Counted from the first letter of the stretch, positions 1-9,751 are shown. The stretch: 64,000 nt of DNA from [Flavobacterium] thermophilum (GCA_900450595.1 UGGS01000001.1:1550001-1614000), one strand, 5' to 3'. Notes: generated by a model from the letters alone, not told the origin. Numbers and translations are program-made.

Positions 1-585
1 CAGTTTGTCTTGCGTCACTCCCTGCTCTTCGGCGGTGACGATGTAAAACGCCATGATCGGGAGCACCGCCCCGTTCATCGTCATCGACACCGACATTTGG
101 TCGAGCGGGATGCCGTCAAACAAAATTTTCATATCGAGCACCGAGTCGATGGCCACCCCCGCTTTGCCGACGTCGCCGACGACGCGCGGATGGTCGGAGT
201 CATAGCCGCGATGGGTGGCCAGGTCAAAGGCGACCGACAACCCTTTTTGCCCCATCGCCAAGTTGCGCCGGTAAAAGGCGTTGCTCTCCTCGGCGGTCGA
301 AAAGCCGGCGTATTGGCGGATCGTCCACGGCCGCACGACGTACATCGTCGGGTACGGCCCGCGCAAGTACGGCGGCAAGCCGGGCAGATAATCAAGAAAA
401 TCAAGCCCATCGATGTCTTCCTTTGTATACAGCGGCTTCACCGCAATGTGCTCATTCGTCTGAACCAACAGCTCATCGATCGACGCTTGCACGCGCCGCT
501 CGATGGCGTCTTTCCACTGTTTCTCCTCCACATCGGCCGCTATGGCGGAAAGCGTCATGTTGGTAAAATCAACGTACTTCGCCAT
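1..585 (-). CDS. mutB: Methylmalonyl-CoA mutase large (catalytic) subunit, 5' part only
   Basis: This is the first 195 codons; the rest lies beyond the window edge. The subunit isomerises methylmalonyl-CoA to succinyl-CoA with adenosylcobalamin, and is normally about 730 residues with a C-terminal B12 domain not visible here. The start ATG at 585 gives [20 protein letters not shown]. Family sequence follows, including a [18 protein letters not shown] stretch and an [16 protein letters not shown] stretch from the substrate-binding barrel. The start overlaps the 3' end of the small-subunit gene by 17 bp, which suggests coupled translation. Identification is by recognised family sequence and by the paired arrangement. 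Confidence 0.93.
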   Translation of the reverse strand, partial: MAKYVDFTNMTLSAIAADVEEKQWKDAIERRVQASIDELLVQTNEHIAVKPLYTKEDIDGLDFLDYLPGLPPYLRGPYPTMYVVRPWTIRQYAGFSTAEESNAFYRRNLAMGQKGLSVAFDLATHRGYDSDHPRVVGDVGKAGVAIDSVLDMKILFDGIPLDQMSVSMTMNGAVLPIMAFYIVTAEEQGVTQDKL

Positions 586-2617
586 CCAACGCCACCCCTC
601 TTTCCGTGAAAAACGCCACGATCACCTCGTACGCGTTCGAACCGAGATGAATCGATCCGTCCACGCCCGCGGCCCCGTACGTGTTCTCGAGCTCTTCCGG
701 CGGCTTTCCGGCGACATACAGCTTCGCGTTCGGCTTGGCTTGCTTAAACGCCCGAGCCAACGCTGGAACGAACGCCGGGTAATCGTCATCGGCGCCGCAC
801 ACGATATAATACGTCCCGCTCGTGCTTTGCACCCATTCAACCGCTTCCGCGACCGAGGCAAAGCCATCGCTCCGCTCAGCCGCCACCCCGCCGGCCGCAA
901 ACAGCCCGGCGATGAAATCGGCGCGCGCCTGATGGCGGACAAGCGGCCCGATATTGATCAAGTGAACGGAAAGCCGGCTTCCCGTACGCTCCGCATGCTT
1001 CTCGGCCGCCTTGCGCAGCCGCTCAAACGGCTCGGCCAAGCGCCATGCGCGAATCGGCGCAATGCGGATGGACGTGTTTCCGTCAGCGAGAGCCGCCGCG
1101 ATTTCCCGAGCGGTTGCTCGACGGCGGGCCGCGCCAATTGCGGCTTCCACCCAATTCCCACTGACGAGCGTACTGCGAATGTCGGCCATCCGCTTTTCAT
1201 CCAGCGGCGGCAACTCGTTCGCCGCGGCTTGCGTCGGCTTTTCGATCGGCGTTTCTTCTAAGTTCGCATACACGTTCGTGCCAACGATTCTTTCCTTCCG
1301 CGTCTTGACACGATCCAGCCGCCGCTTGGCGACCGCTTCCACTTCCGTCTGCACGAAGCCGTCTTCGAGCGCCTTCGCCATGCCGCCTTGTTCTTCGACG
1401 CGTTGGAACAGCTTCCACGCTTCTTCAGCGAGCTTGGCGGTCAACGTTTCCACATAATACGAGCCGCCCGCCGGGTCGATGACGCTTGCCATATGCGCCT
1501 CTTCGAGCAAAATGAGCTGCGTGTTGCGGGCGATGCGCCGAGAAAACTCATCGGCGAGTCCGATCGCCTCGTCAAACGGCGACACGTGCACGCCATCGGC
1601 GCCACCGACAACGGCCGCAAACGCTTCCGCCGCCGCCCGCAGCATGTTCACATACGGGTCGTACACCGTTTTCGTAAAGGGCGACGTGCGCACATGCAGC
1701 TCGATCCGCCTTGCTGATTCACCGCCGCCAAACGCTTCGATCACTTGCGCAAACAACCGCCGCGCCGCCCGCAGTTTTGCGATTTCCATAAAAAAGTCCG
1801 CCCCAACCGCAAACGACGCTTGCATCCGCACCGCGATGTCGTCGACCGCCAAGCCTCGATCGAGCCCGGCGCGGATGTACTCGACGGCTGCCGCCAACGA
1901 AAACGCGAGCTCCTGCACGGCGTTCGCCCCGCCGTTATGGTACGGCTCGCCGCGCACCAAAATCGTGCGAACGGCAGGCATCTGTTCCTTCGCCCACTTC
2001 GTTGCTTCCGCCATTTCATCATACAGCCGCTCAAGCGAACACGGGAGCGTCCCCTGCTCCGCCCACGCTCCGAGCGGATCCATGCCGATCGCGCCCCGTA
2101 CGCTCGATAGCGGCACTCCCTGTTCCTTGAAATAAGCGACAAGCAGCGCCAAAAACGAAAGCGACCGCGCCCCGGCGTTCACCCGGAGCGAATAGCGATC
2201 GAGCGGCACGCCAGCAAACATCGCCGCCACATCCTCAACCGACTCGACGGCAAACGGCAGCCGGCCGAGAGCGAAATGGATTTCCGTCTGTCCCCGCTCC
2301 AAGTCGTGCTTGACCGCTTCGTTCCATTCCGACGGGCTCGCCGCCGAAATCTCCTGGCTCACCTTCCACGGCCCGCCCCGATACCCTTCCGGCCGCGCTC
2401 CGCGCACGTACTGGCCAAAGCCCGGGTACTGCTCCAGCGGGCCGAGCGCCTCCACATCGCAGCGCGTATAGAGCGGTTTCACCGCTATGTTTTCGTACGT
2501 CATCGATACAAGCCGCTCGAGCGGCTTGCCTTTCAGCGACTTTTCCGCTTCCCGCTCCCACTCCTCCACCGTCGGAGCCGGAAACGCCGCTTCCTTCATC
2601 TTTGCGACATCGCTCAT
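569..2617 (-). CDS. mutA: Methylmalonyl-CoA mutase small subunit
   Basis: A 682-residue non-catalytic partner of the mutase heterodimer. The N-terminal two thirds is a mutase barrel. The C-terminal roughly 130 residues look like a degenerate B12-binding domain: the DxHxxG cobalamin-ligand motif is absent and the equivalent place reads [14 protein letters not shown], as expected for a small subunit. The ATG at 2617 ([15 protein letters not shown]) is preferred over an in-frame ATG 16 codons upstream because GGGGG sits 6 nt before it. The gene is followed with overlap by the large subunit. A promoter lies about 130 bp upstream. The likely role is propionyl-CoA use from Val/Ile breakdown, next to the bkd genes. 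Confidence 0.92.
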   Translation of the reverse strand: MSDVAKMKEAAFPAPTVEEWEREAEKSLKGKPLERLVSMTYENIAVKPLYTRCDVEALGPLEQYPGFGQYVRGARPEGYRGGPWKVSQEISAASPSEWNEAVKHDLERGQTEIHFALGRLPFAVESVEDVAAMFAGVPLDRYSLRVNAGARSLSFLALLVAYFKEQGVPLSSVRGAIGMDPLGAWAEQGTLPCSLERLYDEMAEATKWAKEQMPAVRTILVRGEPYHNGGANAVQELAFSLAAAVEYIRAGLDRGLAVDDIAVRMQASFAVGADFFMEIAKLRAARRLFAQVIEAFGGGESARRIELHVRTSPFTKTVYDPYVNMLRAAAEAFAAVVGGADGVHVSPFDEAIGLADEFSRRIARNTQLILLEEAHMASVIDPAGGSYYVETLTAKLAEEAWKLFQRVEEQGGMAKALEDGFVQTEVEAVAKRRLDRVKTRKERIVGTNVYANLEETPIEKPTQAAANELPPLDEKRMADIRSTLVSGNWVEAAIGAARRRATAREIAAALADGNTSIRIAPIRAWRLAEPFERLRKAAEKHAERTGSRLSVHLINIGPLVRHQARADFIAGLFAAGGVAAERSDGFASVAEAVEWVQSTSGTYYIVCGADDDYPAFVPALARAFKQAKPNAKLYVAGKPPEELENTYGAAGVDGSIHLGSNAYEVIVAFFTERGVALDGEVR

Positions 2618-2699
2618 TCCGATCCCCCTTTGCCTTCCAGACATAAGAAACCGCTTTCTTTTCAAGCCGCACCTTTCCCTCTCGAACCCGTCTGCTCAG

Positions 2700-2777
2700 A
2701 ACGAAGCGCTGATGACGCTTCGTGTGGGAAAAAACGGTTTCTATGTTTATTGTAGTACATCGGCCGCGTTTGGGCAA
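2700..2777 (-). promoter_or_regulatory. SigA-type promoter and leader hairpin of mutAB
   Basis: On the minus strand TTGCCC (2772-2777), a 17-bp spacer and TACAAT (2749-2754) form a good vegetative promoter, with transcription expected from about 2742. The resulting leader of about 120 nt begins with an 8-bp hairpin, ACGAAGCG and CGCTTCGT around a 7-nt loop (2700-2722). No known riboswitch was recognised. The -35 box overlaps the first base of the hicB remnant's residual open frame. Confidence 0.6.
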
Positions 2778-2960
2778 TGAACAAAAAGGCAAACAACTTG
2801 CTGATGCCACCATTTCGCCATGAAATGGAAAACAAAGCGGTCAAAAAACATGAACGATCCCGAAATGGCTCGATGACTTGGCGAAACAACACCATCTCAA
2901 CGATTCACAAATCCTCCAAGAAGCCCTGAAAAAACATGAAAGGAAGAGGGCGTTGTTGCA
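2777..2960 (+). pseudogene. HicB-type antitoxin remnant (truncated, frameshifted)
   Basis: Two short frames together give the C-terminal half of a Firmicutes HicB antitoxin. From 2804 the frame reads MPPFRHEMENKAVKK. One base is missing at about 2849-2853, then the next frame continues TIPKWLDDLAKQHHL and NDSQILQEALKKH. Intact relatives read MPPFR, then NKxVKKTLTIPxWL and FSQVLQEALK in one frame. The N-terminal HicB fold and any hicA toxin gene are missing. It is therefore a dead fragment left by deletion. Its 5' edge abuts the mutAB promoter. The call rests on motif memory, not on a search. Confidence 0.62.
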
Positions 2961-3031
2961 TGCTCTCTTGGACGATGCTCCCTCGTCCCCCTCCAAATCA
3001 CCGCTTAGCGAAAATCTCAACTGCCATTTAT

Positions 3032-3616
3032 TCATTGGAAAATGTTTCGCAAATCGATCACGAAATCCTTCAATACATGAACCAAAACGGCGTCATCCCG
3101 GTTGTACACTCCATGAAGTTCCAATCTTCCTGTTTTTCCGCGCAAATACACTTCCACCACTTGATTCGCCGGGTCAACGATCCAATATTCCTTCACCCCA
3201 GCCCGCTCGTACGCGATCCGTTTGTCCATCCGGTCGATTTTGGCCGTGGCGGGGGACAAGATCTCGACGACCAAATCTGGAGCCCCGACAATGCGGTTTT
3301 TTTGAATTTTGTTTTTGTCGCAGATGACGACAAGATCGGGGCATACCCAGTTTCGGACGTTTTCATCCATCCATCCCTTTCGATGATCTTCGAAAAGATA
3401 CACATCGATCGGGGCGGCCAACACGCGGCAATCCTTCCCACGAAGATGCATCCCGAATTCAATGGAAAGTTGGAGCGAAACGGATTGATGTTCCGGTGTC
3501 GGCGACGGCGCCATGCTAATGATGTTCCCGTCCAAGACCTCGCACCGTTTTCCTTCCGGCCATGTCGCATACTCTTTGTAGGTCATAGGGGCCTGTTCCT
3601 TTTCTGGTGAACCCAT
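3032..3616 (-). CDS. Uma2 family (DUF820) restriction-endonuclease-fold protein
   Basis: A 194-residue Uma2/DUF820 protein. The characteristic order is present: MTYKEYATWPEGKRCEVLDG near the N-terminus, HQSVSLQL, the PD-(D/E)xK-like CPDLVVI and PDLVVEILSP strands, then DRMDKRIAYERAGVKEYWIVDP. Members are widespread in Bacillaceae and cyanobacteria; biological roles are mostly unknown, and a nuclease role is inferred from the fold. The ATG at 3616 is chosen for the nearby GGAGG repeats. An ATG pair at 3658/3655 would add 14 residues. It stands alone between the hicB remnant and the chimeric lipoprotein gene. Confidence 0.8.
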   Translation of the reverse strand: MGSPEKEQAPMTYKEYATWPEGKRCEVLDGNIISMAPSPTPEHQSVSLQLSIEFGMHLRGKDCRVLAAPIDVYLFEDHRKGWMDENVRNWVCPDLVVICDKNKIQKNRIVGAPDLVVEILSPATAKIDRMDKRIAYERAGVKEYWIVDPANQVVEVYLRGKTGRLELHGVYNRDDAVLVHVLKDFVIDLRNIFQ

Positions 3617-3682
3617 ATCCTCCACCTGCCTCCTAATTTTATATTGATTATACATCATCCATTCCTGTGTCTTGAACGATGT

Positions 3683-4735
3683 TTATTCCTCTTCCCGAAC
3701 GAGCGGCAGGCGAATCGATACAGTCGTCCCGCGTCCAAGGTCGCTGTCGAACCGAATCGCGCCGTCATGAAGAGAGACGATTTGTTTGACGATGGCAAGC
3801 CCCAAGCCGGTGCCGCCTTCTTTGCGGGTGCGGGCGCGGTCGACGCGGAAAAAGCCATCGCTGTCATAGCTCGCGATATACAAACGGCCCAACGCCGCTT
3901 CCATCGCAAATGGATTGGCGCCGACAGAGATGGAGCCGAGCCGCTTCCCGCTTGGCGAAAATTGATAGACCGTGTTCGAACCGTGGCTTAGCACAAACAC
4001 GCCGCGGCCTGTTTCGACGAAATCGACCGGCATGACCGGCGCAGCAACCGTCCGCAACAAGCGGCCGTCTCGAAGTGAATAGACATGGATATTGGTCTCC
4101 ACCTTGCTTCCGCTTCCATGTCCGCCGACCCACAGCTCCTCTTGTCGCTCGCGCATCAATCCGCCTAACGCCATCTTCGGCACCGAAAATGAGCGAATGA
4201 CACGGAGGCGGCTCGTATCAATGACAAAGGCGCGGCCGTCTTGAAAGTCGATGGCATACAGCTCCGTTTCCTGGCGATTGACAAGCAGCGTCATCGGGGA
4301 GCGTCCGACCGAAAGGCGGGCGATCTCTTTCCCGTCCCGGCTCACAACGCGCACCGCGTGATGGGTGCTGTCGCCAAAAAACCACGTGCGGCCATCCGGA
4401 GATGGAGCAGCGCTCACAATGCCGCTTCCTATTTTCCATTCGCCAAGCAGCTTCCCGGTCGCGAGATCGTACCGATAGACCCCGTCAAGCTCCCGCCCGT
4501 ACAAAAAAAGCGTCCGGCCGTCCGAGCTCAACGCCCCGCCTTGAAACGGTTCGTTGATGTTCCAGCGGGCGATCTTGCCGCCATTTTCCGCGTTCAAAAA
4601 GGTGACCGTTTCCGCTTTGACATCGAGGCTGATGACGACCGACAGCGAATCAGCGATCGGAGGAAACGATGTCTTCGCGCAGCCGCTTAGCAGAAAGAAC
4701 CAGCACAACAGCACCGACACACTCGCTCGTTTCAT
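3683..4735 (-). CDS. Chimeric gene: YVTN-type beta-propeller lipoprotein fused to a histidine-kinase tail
   Basis: The 350-residue product starts with a lipoprotein signal (hydrophobic run, lipobox LLSGC at about residues 15-19). About 275 residues of YVTN/YncE-like beta-propeller blades follow (repeated [25 protein letters not shown] elements). The last 56 residues are unrelated: [20 protein letters not shown] plus a following IVKQIV stretch is the F-box and G2-box end of a sensor histidine-kinase ATPase domain. The N, G1 and dimerisation/phosphoacceptor parts are absent, so it cannot be a kinase. The in-frame join near 3854 is best explained by a deletion fusing two adjacent genes. The ATG at 4735 follows GGAG by 9 nt; a GTG 18 nt upstream is possible. 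Function unknown. Confidence 0.8.
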   Translation of the reverse strand: MKRASVSVLLCWFFLLSGCAKTSFPPIADSLSVVISLDVKAETVTFLNAENGGKIARWNINEPFQGGALSSDGRTLFLYGRELDGVYRYDLATGKLLGEWKIGSGIVSAAPSPDGRTWFFGDSTHHAVRVVSRDGKEIARLSVGRSPMTLLVNRQETELYAIDFQDGRAFVIDTSRLRVIRSFSVPKMALGGLMRERQEELWVGGHGSGSKVETNIHVYSLRDGRLLRTVAAPVMPVDFVETGRGVFVLSHGSNTVYQFSPSGKRLGSISVGANPFAMEAALGRLYIASYDSDGFFRVDRARTRKEGGTGLGLAIVKQIVSLHDGAIRFDSDLGRGTTVSIRLPLVREEE

Positions 4736-4814
4736 CTCGAGTTTCTCCTTCACCTATTCGTTTCTGCCCCCATTATACATCACATTTGTGAGAGAAGTTT
4801 GAAATCGCGCCATG

Positions 4815-4850
4815 CAAAAACCCCACCGCCAACTCGATGGCGATGGGGGA
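4815..4850 (-). terminator. Rho-independent terminator after bkdB
   Basis: On the minus strand CCCCATCGCCA and TGGCGGTGGGG pair around a 6-nt loop with one mismatch, followed by TTTTT. It lies 5 bp past the bkdB stop and closes the bkd operon. Confidence 0.85.
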
Positions 4851-4854
4851 ATCG

Positions 4855-6198
4855 TTAATAAATCGGCGTGTTGTCTTTGTTCATGTTTTCCAAAATCGCT
4901 TTGACGCGGGCGAGGAAGCGGCCGCAAATGAGGCCGTCCAAGACGCGGTGGTCGAGCGACAAACATAAGTTGACCATGTCGCGGATGGCGATCATGCCGT
5001 TTTTGACGACGGGTCGTTTGACGATCGTTTCCACTTGCAAAATGGCCGCTTGCGGGTAGTTGATAATGCCCATCGACTGCACCGAGCCGAACGCGCCGGT
5101 GTTGTTGACGGTGAACGTACCGCCTTGCATGTCTTCCGGGCGCAGTTTGCCGGCGCGCGTTTTTGCCGCCAGCTCGGCGATTTCGCGGGCGATGCCTTTG
5201 ATCGTTTTTTCATCGGCGTGCTTGATGACGGGCACGAACAAGGCGTCATCGGTCGCGACGGCGATCGAGATGTTGATGTCTTTGCGCTGAATGATCTTAT
5301 CGCCCGCCCACGTCGAGTTCAGCTGTGGAAATTCTTTCAGCGCTTGGGCGACCGCCTTGACGAAGAAGGCGAAATACGTCAAATTGAAGCCTTCACGCCG
5401 CTTGAACTCGTCTTTGATCGCATCGCGGTAGGCGACCAGGTCGGTGACGTCGACTTCGACCATCGTCCACGCGTGCGGCGCTTCGTGTTTGCTGCGGAGC
5501 ATGTTCGCGGCGATCGCTCTGCGCACCGGGGTGACCGGAATTTCGATGTCGCCCGCTCCGGCTTCGACGTTCGGGGCCGCTAGTTTGACCGGCGCTGCTT
5601 GCGGCGCAGTTGGCGCGGCAGCGGCAGACGGTTGAGCCGCCGCGGCGGCCGGGGCCGGTTGTTCCGTTCTCGGTTCCGCTTTTGGCGCCGCTTGTTCCGC
5701 CGCCGGTGCCGCTCCCGCTTTCGGAATTTGGCCGGACTCAATGAGTTTGAGCAAATCTTTGCGCGTCACCCGTCCGCCAAGACCGGTGCCTTGGACTTGT
5801 TCCAAGTCAATGCCATGTTCTTGGGCGAGGCGGAGCACAGCCGGCGAATAGCGGCCGTTGTTTGCCCGGCCGGCCTGTTTCGGAGCGGCTGGCTTGGCGT
5901 TGTCTTCTGCTTTCGGCGCTTCATCCGCCGGCTTCGCTTCCGAAGCCGGTGCAGCGCCTTCGACTTCGATCGTGCAAATCGGCGCGCCGACCGGGAGCGT
6001 TTCCCCTTCTTTGGCGATCAACTCGCGAATGACGCCGGCAAACGACGACGGAATTTCCGCGCTCACTTTATCGGTGATGACTTCGGCAACTGGGTCATAT
6101 TTGTTCACTTTGTCGCCCGGGGAGACAAGCCATTTGCTGATCGTGCCTTCCGTGACGCTCTCCCCAAGCTGAGGCATCGTCAATTGTTCGATAGCCAC
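4855..6198 (-). CDS. bkdB: Branched-chain 2-oxoacid dehydrogenase E2 (lipoamide acyltransferase)
   Basis: The 447-residue E2 core of the complex transfers branched acyl groups from lipoate to CoA. Order: lipoyl domain (about 1-80) with the lipoylated lysine in ITDKVSAEIP; Ala/Pro linker; peripheral-subunit-binding domain (about 115-150, RYSPAVLRLAQEHGIDLEQV); a second Ala/Pro/Gln linker; and the catalytic domain ending with the active-site motif SLDHRVLDG. The GTG start at 6198 follows GGAGG by about 8 nt. Last gene of the bkd operon, 37 bp after bkdAB. Lipoyl attachment would depend on LipM, encoded at about 46-47 kb. Confidence 0.95.
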   Translation of the reverse strand: MAIEQLTMPQLGESVTEGTISKWLVSPGDKVNKYDPVAEVITDKVSAEIPSSFAGVIRELIAKEGETLPVGAPICTIEVEGAAPASEAKPADEAPKAEDNAKPAAPKQAGRANNGRYSPAVLRLAQEHGIDLEQVQGTGLGGRVTRKDLLKLIESGQIPKAGAAPAAEQAAPKAEPRTEQPAPAAAAAQPSAAAAPTAPQAAPVKLAAPNVEAGAGDIEIPVTPVRRAIAANMLRSKHEAPHAWTMVEVDVTDLVAYRDAIKDEFKRREGFNLTYFAFFVKAVAQALKEFPQLNSTWAGDKIIQRKDINISIAVATDDALFVPVIKHADEKTIKGIAREIAELAAKTRAGKLRPEDMQGGTFTVNNTGAFGSVQSMGIINYPQAAILQVETIVKRPVVKNGMIAIRDMVNLCLSLDHRVLDGLICGRFLARVKAILENMNKDNTPIY

Positions 6199-6235
6199 AT
6201 CGATACCCTCCTATCTTGGCTGCAATGTCTTCGCC

Positions 6236-7219
6236 TCAAAACGCCGCTAATTCGCGCATCGCTTTTTCGACTTTTTCCGGGTTGACCATAAAGAACTTCT
6301 CCATCGTCGGCGCATACGGCATGGCCGGAACGTCTGGACCGGCAAGGCGCATAATCGGCGCGTCGAGATCAAACAAACAATGCTCCGCGATAATGGCGGC
6401 GACTTCGCTCATGACGCTGCCTTCTTTATTGTCTTCCGTAATGAGCAGCACTTTCCCCGTTTTGCTCGCCGCTTCGATGATCGCTTCTTTGTCAAGCGGG
6501 TAGACGGTGCGCAAATCGAGCAGATGGACGGAAATGCCGTCTTGTGCGACGCGCTCGGCCGCCTGCAAGGCAAAATGGACGCACAGCCCGTACGTGATGA
6601 CCGTGATGTCCTCTCCTTCACGCTTGACATCAGCTTTGCCGATCGGCAATACGTAGTCGTCTTCCGGCACCTCTCCTTTAATGAGGCGGTAGGCGCGTTT
6701 ATGCTCGAAAAAGAGCACCGGATCTTCATCGCGAATCGCCGCTTTCAATAATCCTTTTACATCATACGGCGTCGACGGCATGACGATTTTCAGCCCCGGC
6801 TGGTTGGCGAAAATCGCTTCCACCGATTGAGAATGGTACAGAGCACCGTGAACACCGCCGCCGTATGGGGCGCGGATGACGATCGGGCAGTTCCAGTCGT
6901 TGTTCGAGCGGTAGCGAATGCGCGCCGCCTCCGAAATGATTTGGTTGACCGCCGGCATGATGAAGTCGGCAAACTGAATTTCCGCGATCGGGCGCAGACC
7001 GTACATCGCCGCGCCGATGCCGACGCCGACGATCGCCGATTCGGCAAGCGGCGTATCAATCACGCGCTCTTCGCCAAACTGCTCGTACAATCCTTGCGTC
7101 GCTTTGAACACTCCGCCTTTTCGGCCGACGTCTTCTCCTAACACAAACACGCGCGGGTCGCGCTCCATCTCTTCGCGAATTGCCATCGTGACCGCATCAA
7201 TATAGGAAATAACAGGCAT
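6236..7219 (-). CDS. bkdAB: Branched-chain 2-oxoacid dehydrogenase E1 beta subunit
   Basis: A 327-residue E1 beta subunit pairing with BkdAA in thiamine-diphosphate-dependent decarboxylation of branched 2-oxoacids. It begins MPVISYIDAVTMAIREEM and carries VFVLGEDVG, RVIDTPLAESAIVGVGIGAA and the C-terminal transketolase domain (TEDNKEGSVMSEV, RLAGPDVPAMPYAP). The ATG at 7219 has GGGAGGGG 8 nt upstream; the upstream in-frame ATG at 7249 overlaps bkdAA and is not used. The gap to bkdAA is 16 bp. Confidence 0.95.
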   Translation of the reverse strand: MPVISYIDAVTMAIREEMERDPRVFVLGEDVGRKGGVFKATQGLYEQFGEERVIDTPLAESAIVGVGIGAAMYGLRPIAEIQFADFIMPAVNQIISEAARIRYRSNNDWNCPIVIRAPYGGGVHGALYHSQSVEAIFANQPGLKIVMPSTPYDVKGLLKAAIRDEDPVLFFEHKRAYRLIKGEVPEDDYVLPIGKADVKREGEDITVITYGLCVHFALQAAERVAQDGISVHLLDLRTVYPLDKEAIIEAASKTGKVLLITEDNKEGSVMSEVAAIIAEHCLFDLDAPIMRLAGPDVPAMPYAPTMEKFFMVNPEKVEKAMRELAAF

Positions 7220-7235
7220 CGTCAAATCCCCTCCC

Positions 7236-8231
7236 TTACTCCTCGGCATACACGTAGCGAAGCGCGTGCTCCGGCTCGGCGTACGGCGCCTTCTCCGCGT
7301 AGTCAGTCGCTTCGTTCACTTCCTTCATGACGCGCGCTTGAATTTCTTCATCCCGTTCATCGGTCAAAACGCCCGTTTCTTTCAAATAGTTGGAAAATGT
7401 GATGATCGGGTCTTTGGCGCGCGCCTCGGCGAGCTCTTCTTCCGTCCGGTAGACGCGATGGTCGTCATCCGACGAGTGCGACGTCAGCCGATACGTCACC
7501 GCTTCAATCAACGTTGGCCCTTCGCCGCGGCGGGCGCGGTCGGCCGCTTCCTTGACGACGCGGTATACTTCAAGCGGATCGGTGCCGTCGACCGTATAGC
7601 CCGGCATGCCGTAACCGACAGCGCGGTCGGACACTTTTTCGCACGCGAGTTGTTTCGAAATCGGCACGGAAATGGCGTACTTGTTGTTTTCGCACATGAA
7701 GATGACCGGAAGCTTGTGAACACCGGCGAAGTTTGCCCCTTCATGGAAGTCGCCTTGGTTCGACGACCCTTCGCCAAAGGTGACAAAAGCGACAAAATCT
7801 TTCTTTTCCATTTTCGCCGCTAACGCAAAGCCGACCGCATGCGGCACTTGCGTCGTCACGGGCGAGGAGCCGGTGACGATCCGGTTTTTCTTTTGCCCGA
7901 AATGGCCAGGCATTTGCCGGCCTCCGGAGTTCGGGTCTTCCGCCTTGGCGAACGCCGCCAGCATCAATTCTCTCGCCGTCATGCCAAATGTCAACACAAC
8001 CCCCATATCGCGGTAGTACGGCAGTACATAGTCCTTCGTCCGATCGAGGGCGAACGCCGCGCCGACTTGCGCCGCTTCCTGCCCTTGGCACGAGATGACG
8101 AACGGAATTTTTCCGGCGCGGTTTAACAGCCACATCCGCTCATCGAGCTTGCGGGCGAGAAGCATTGTTTCATACATTTCCAACACCGTGTCATCGCTTA
8201 ATCCGAGCGCTTGATGACGGTTTTGCGCCAT
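7236..8231 (-). CDS. bkdAA: Branched-chain 2-oxoacid dehydrogenase E1 alpha subunit
   Basis: A 331-residue E1 alpha subunit that binds thiamine diphosphate. The TPP motif is visible as GEGSSNQGDFHEGANFAG. The phosphorylation-loop-like RLTSHSSDDDHRVYR follows. The ATG at 8231 has GGGAGG 8 nt upstream. It lies 67 bp downstream of lpdV in the same operon. Regulation is expected from the sigma-54 promoter upstream of ptb. Confidence 0.95.
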   Translation of the reverse strand: MAQNRHQALGLSDDTVLEMYETMLLARKLDERMWLLNRAGKIPFVISCQGQEAAQVGAAFALDRTKDYVLPYYRDMGVVLTFGMTARELMLAAFAKAEDPNSGGRQMPGHFGQKKNRIVTGSSPVTTQVPHAVGFALAAKMEKKDFVAFVTFGEGSSNQGDFHEGANFAGVHKLPVIFMCENNKYAISVPISKQLACEKVSDRAVGYGMPGYTVDGTDPLEVYRVVKEAADRARRGEGPTLIEAVTYRLTSHSSDDDHRVYRTEEELAEARAKDPIITFSNYLKETGVLTDERDEEIQARVMKEVNEATDYAEKAPYAEPEHALRYVYAEE

Positions 8232-8298
8232 CACAACAACCTCCCTTAGATTCACATAGTCAACCAATGATCACGCGCCGAGCTCATGCCGCCACGAA

Positions 8299-9720
8299 CT
8301 AAAAATGAATCGCTTTGCCATCGACCGCCAGCGCCGCTTCCGCCATGGCCTCTGACAGCGTCGGATGCGGGTGGATCGCATGGGCCACTTCCCACGGAGC
8401 CGCATCAAGCACGCGGGCGAGCCCGGCTTCGGAAATCAAATCGGTCACGTGCGGCCCGACCATATGGACGCCAAGCAGATCGTCCGTGTTCCGGTCGGCG
8501 ATGAGTTTCACAAACCCTTCCGCCTCACCGAACACAAGCGCCTTGCCAATGGCTTTAAACGGAAATTTGCCGATCTTGACATCATAGCCTTTCGCTTTCG
8601 CCTCTTGTTCGGTTAAGCCGACCGCCGCCGCTTCCGGACGGGTGTAAATGCAGCGGGGCACCATCGAATAGTCAATCGGCGCTGGATTGCGCCCGGCCAA
8701 ATGCTCAATGGCGACAATCCCTTCATGGGCAGCGACATGGGCCAGCTGCAGGCCGCCGATGACATCACCGATTGCGTAAATGTGCGATTCTTTCGTTTGG
8801 CCGAACTCGTTTGTTTGAATATATCCCTTCTCCACAACAATTTCGGTGTTTTCAAGACCAATTCCTTCAATGTTCGCTTGACGCCCGACGGAAACGAGCA
8901 TCTTGTCGGCCGCAAACGTTTTCCGCTCGCCTTGATGCTCCGCTTGGATCGTGACGCCGTTTCCTTTCTCGAGCGTTTCCGCGAGCACCCGCGCTCCTGT
9001 GACGATGTTGACGCCGCGGCGGCGGAGCAGTTTTTCCATTTCTTTTGAGACATCTTCATCTTCTGTCGGCAAAATGCGATCGGCATACTCAAGCACGGTA
9101 ACCTCCACACCGAAATCGTTGAGCATCGACGCCCATTCCATGCCGATGACGCCGCCCCCGACGATCAAGATAGACGACGGAAGCACCTCCATTTGCAGCG
9201 CCTCATCCGATGTCATCACGAATTCGCCGTCCGGCTCAAGCCCCGGTAGCGTGCGCGGCCGCGAACCAGTGGCAATGACGACGAATTTCGGGACAAGCAT
9301 TTCGTTTTCGCTGCCGTCGTTCATCTCAACCGACACCGTCCCCGGCAGCGGGGAAAAGATCGACGGGCCGAGCAGGCGGCCGATGCCGGCGTACACATCG
9401 ATCTTCCCTTTTTTCATCAAATGCTGCACACCTTTATGGAGCTGGTCGACAATCGTCGCTTTGCGCGCCTGCACTTTCGCGAAATCAAGGCGCACATCAC
9501 CGGCGATGACGCCAAACGCCTCGCTATTTTTCGTTTGCGCGTACACTTCCGCACTGCGGAGCAGCGCTTTGGACGGAATGCAGCCGGCGTGCAGGCACGT
9601 GCCGCCGAGCTTCCCTTTTTCGACAACCGCCGTTTTCAAGCCGAGCTGCGAGGCGCGAATAGCGGCCACATAGCCACCCGTGCCGCCGCCGAGAATGACG
9701 ACATCGTATTCTTTTGCCAT
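8299..9720 (-). CDS. lpdV: Dihydrolipoamide dehydrogenase (E3) of the branched-chain complex
   Basis: A 473-residue flavoprotein that reoxidises dihydrolipoamide with NAD+. The N-terminal FAD site reads VVILGGGTGGYVAAIRA. The redox-active disulfide is GGTCLHAGCIPSKALL (CxxxxC), and the NAD site is ILIVGGGVIGMEWA. The C-terminal catalytic His-Glu motif is AIHPHPTLSEAM. The ATG at 9720 is preceded by AAAGGGG. It lies between buk and bkdAA, as in the B. subtilis bkd operon. Confidence 0.95.
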   Translation of the reverse strand: MAKEYDVVILGGGTGGYVAAIRASQLGLKTAVVEKGKLGGTCLHAGCIPSKALLRSAEVYAQTKNSEAFGVIAGDVRLDFAKVQARKATIVDQLHKGVQHLMKKGKIDVYAGIGRLLGPSIFSPLPGTVSVEMNDGSENEMLVPKFVVIATGSRPRTLPGLEPDGEFVMTSDEALQMEVLPSSILIVGGGVIGMEWASMLNDFGVEVTVLEYADRILPTEDEDVSKEMEKLLRRRGVNIVTGARVLAETLEKGNGVTIQAEHQGERKTFAADKMLVSVGRQANIEGIGLENTEIVVEKGYIQTNEFGQTKESHIYAIGDVIGGLQLAHVAAHEGIVAIEHLAGRNPAPIDYSMVPRCIYTRPEAAAVGLTEQEAKAKGYDVKIGKFPFKAIGKALVFGEAEGFVKLIADRNTDDLLGVHMVGPHVTDLISEAGLARVLDAAPWEVAHAIHPHPTLSEAMAEAALAVDGKAIHF

Positions 9721-9751
9721 CTTGTCTTCCCCTTTCTCATCCGTTGCCGCA

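Noticed and set aside
503..1261. Long plus-strand frame of 252 codons opposite the mutase genes
   Set aside because: Arg/His/Pro-rich composition typical of an antisense shadow of a GC-rich gene; the minus strand carries a recognised enzyme.
2878..3327. Plus-strand frame as an intact RHH/HicB protein
   Set aside because: Only the first 25-30 codons look like HicB; the rest is the antisense of the Uma2 gene, and the upstream half is in another frame. Kept as a pseudogene only.
5599..6285. 228-codon plus-strand frame opposite bkdB
   Set aside because: Arg/Phe-rich shadow of the Ala/Pro linkers of the E2 protein; no ribosome site or family.
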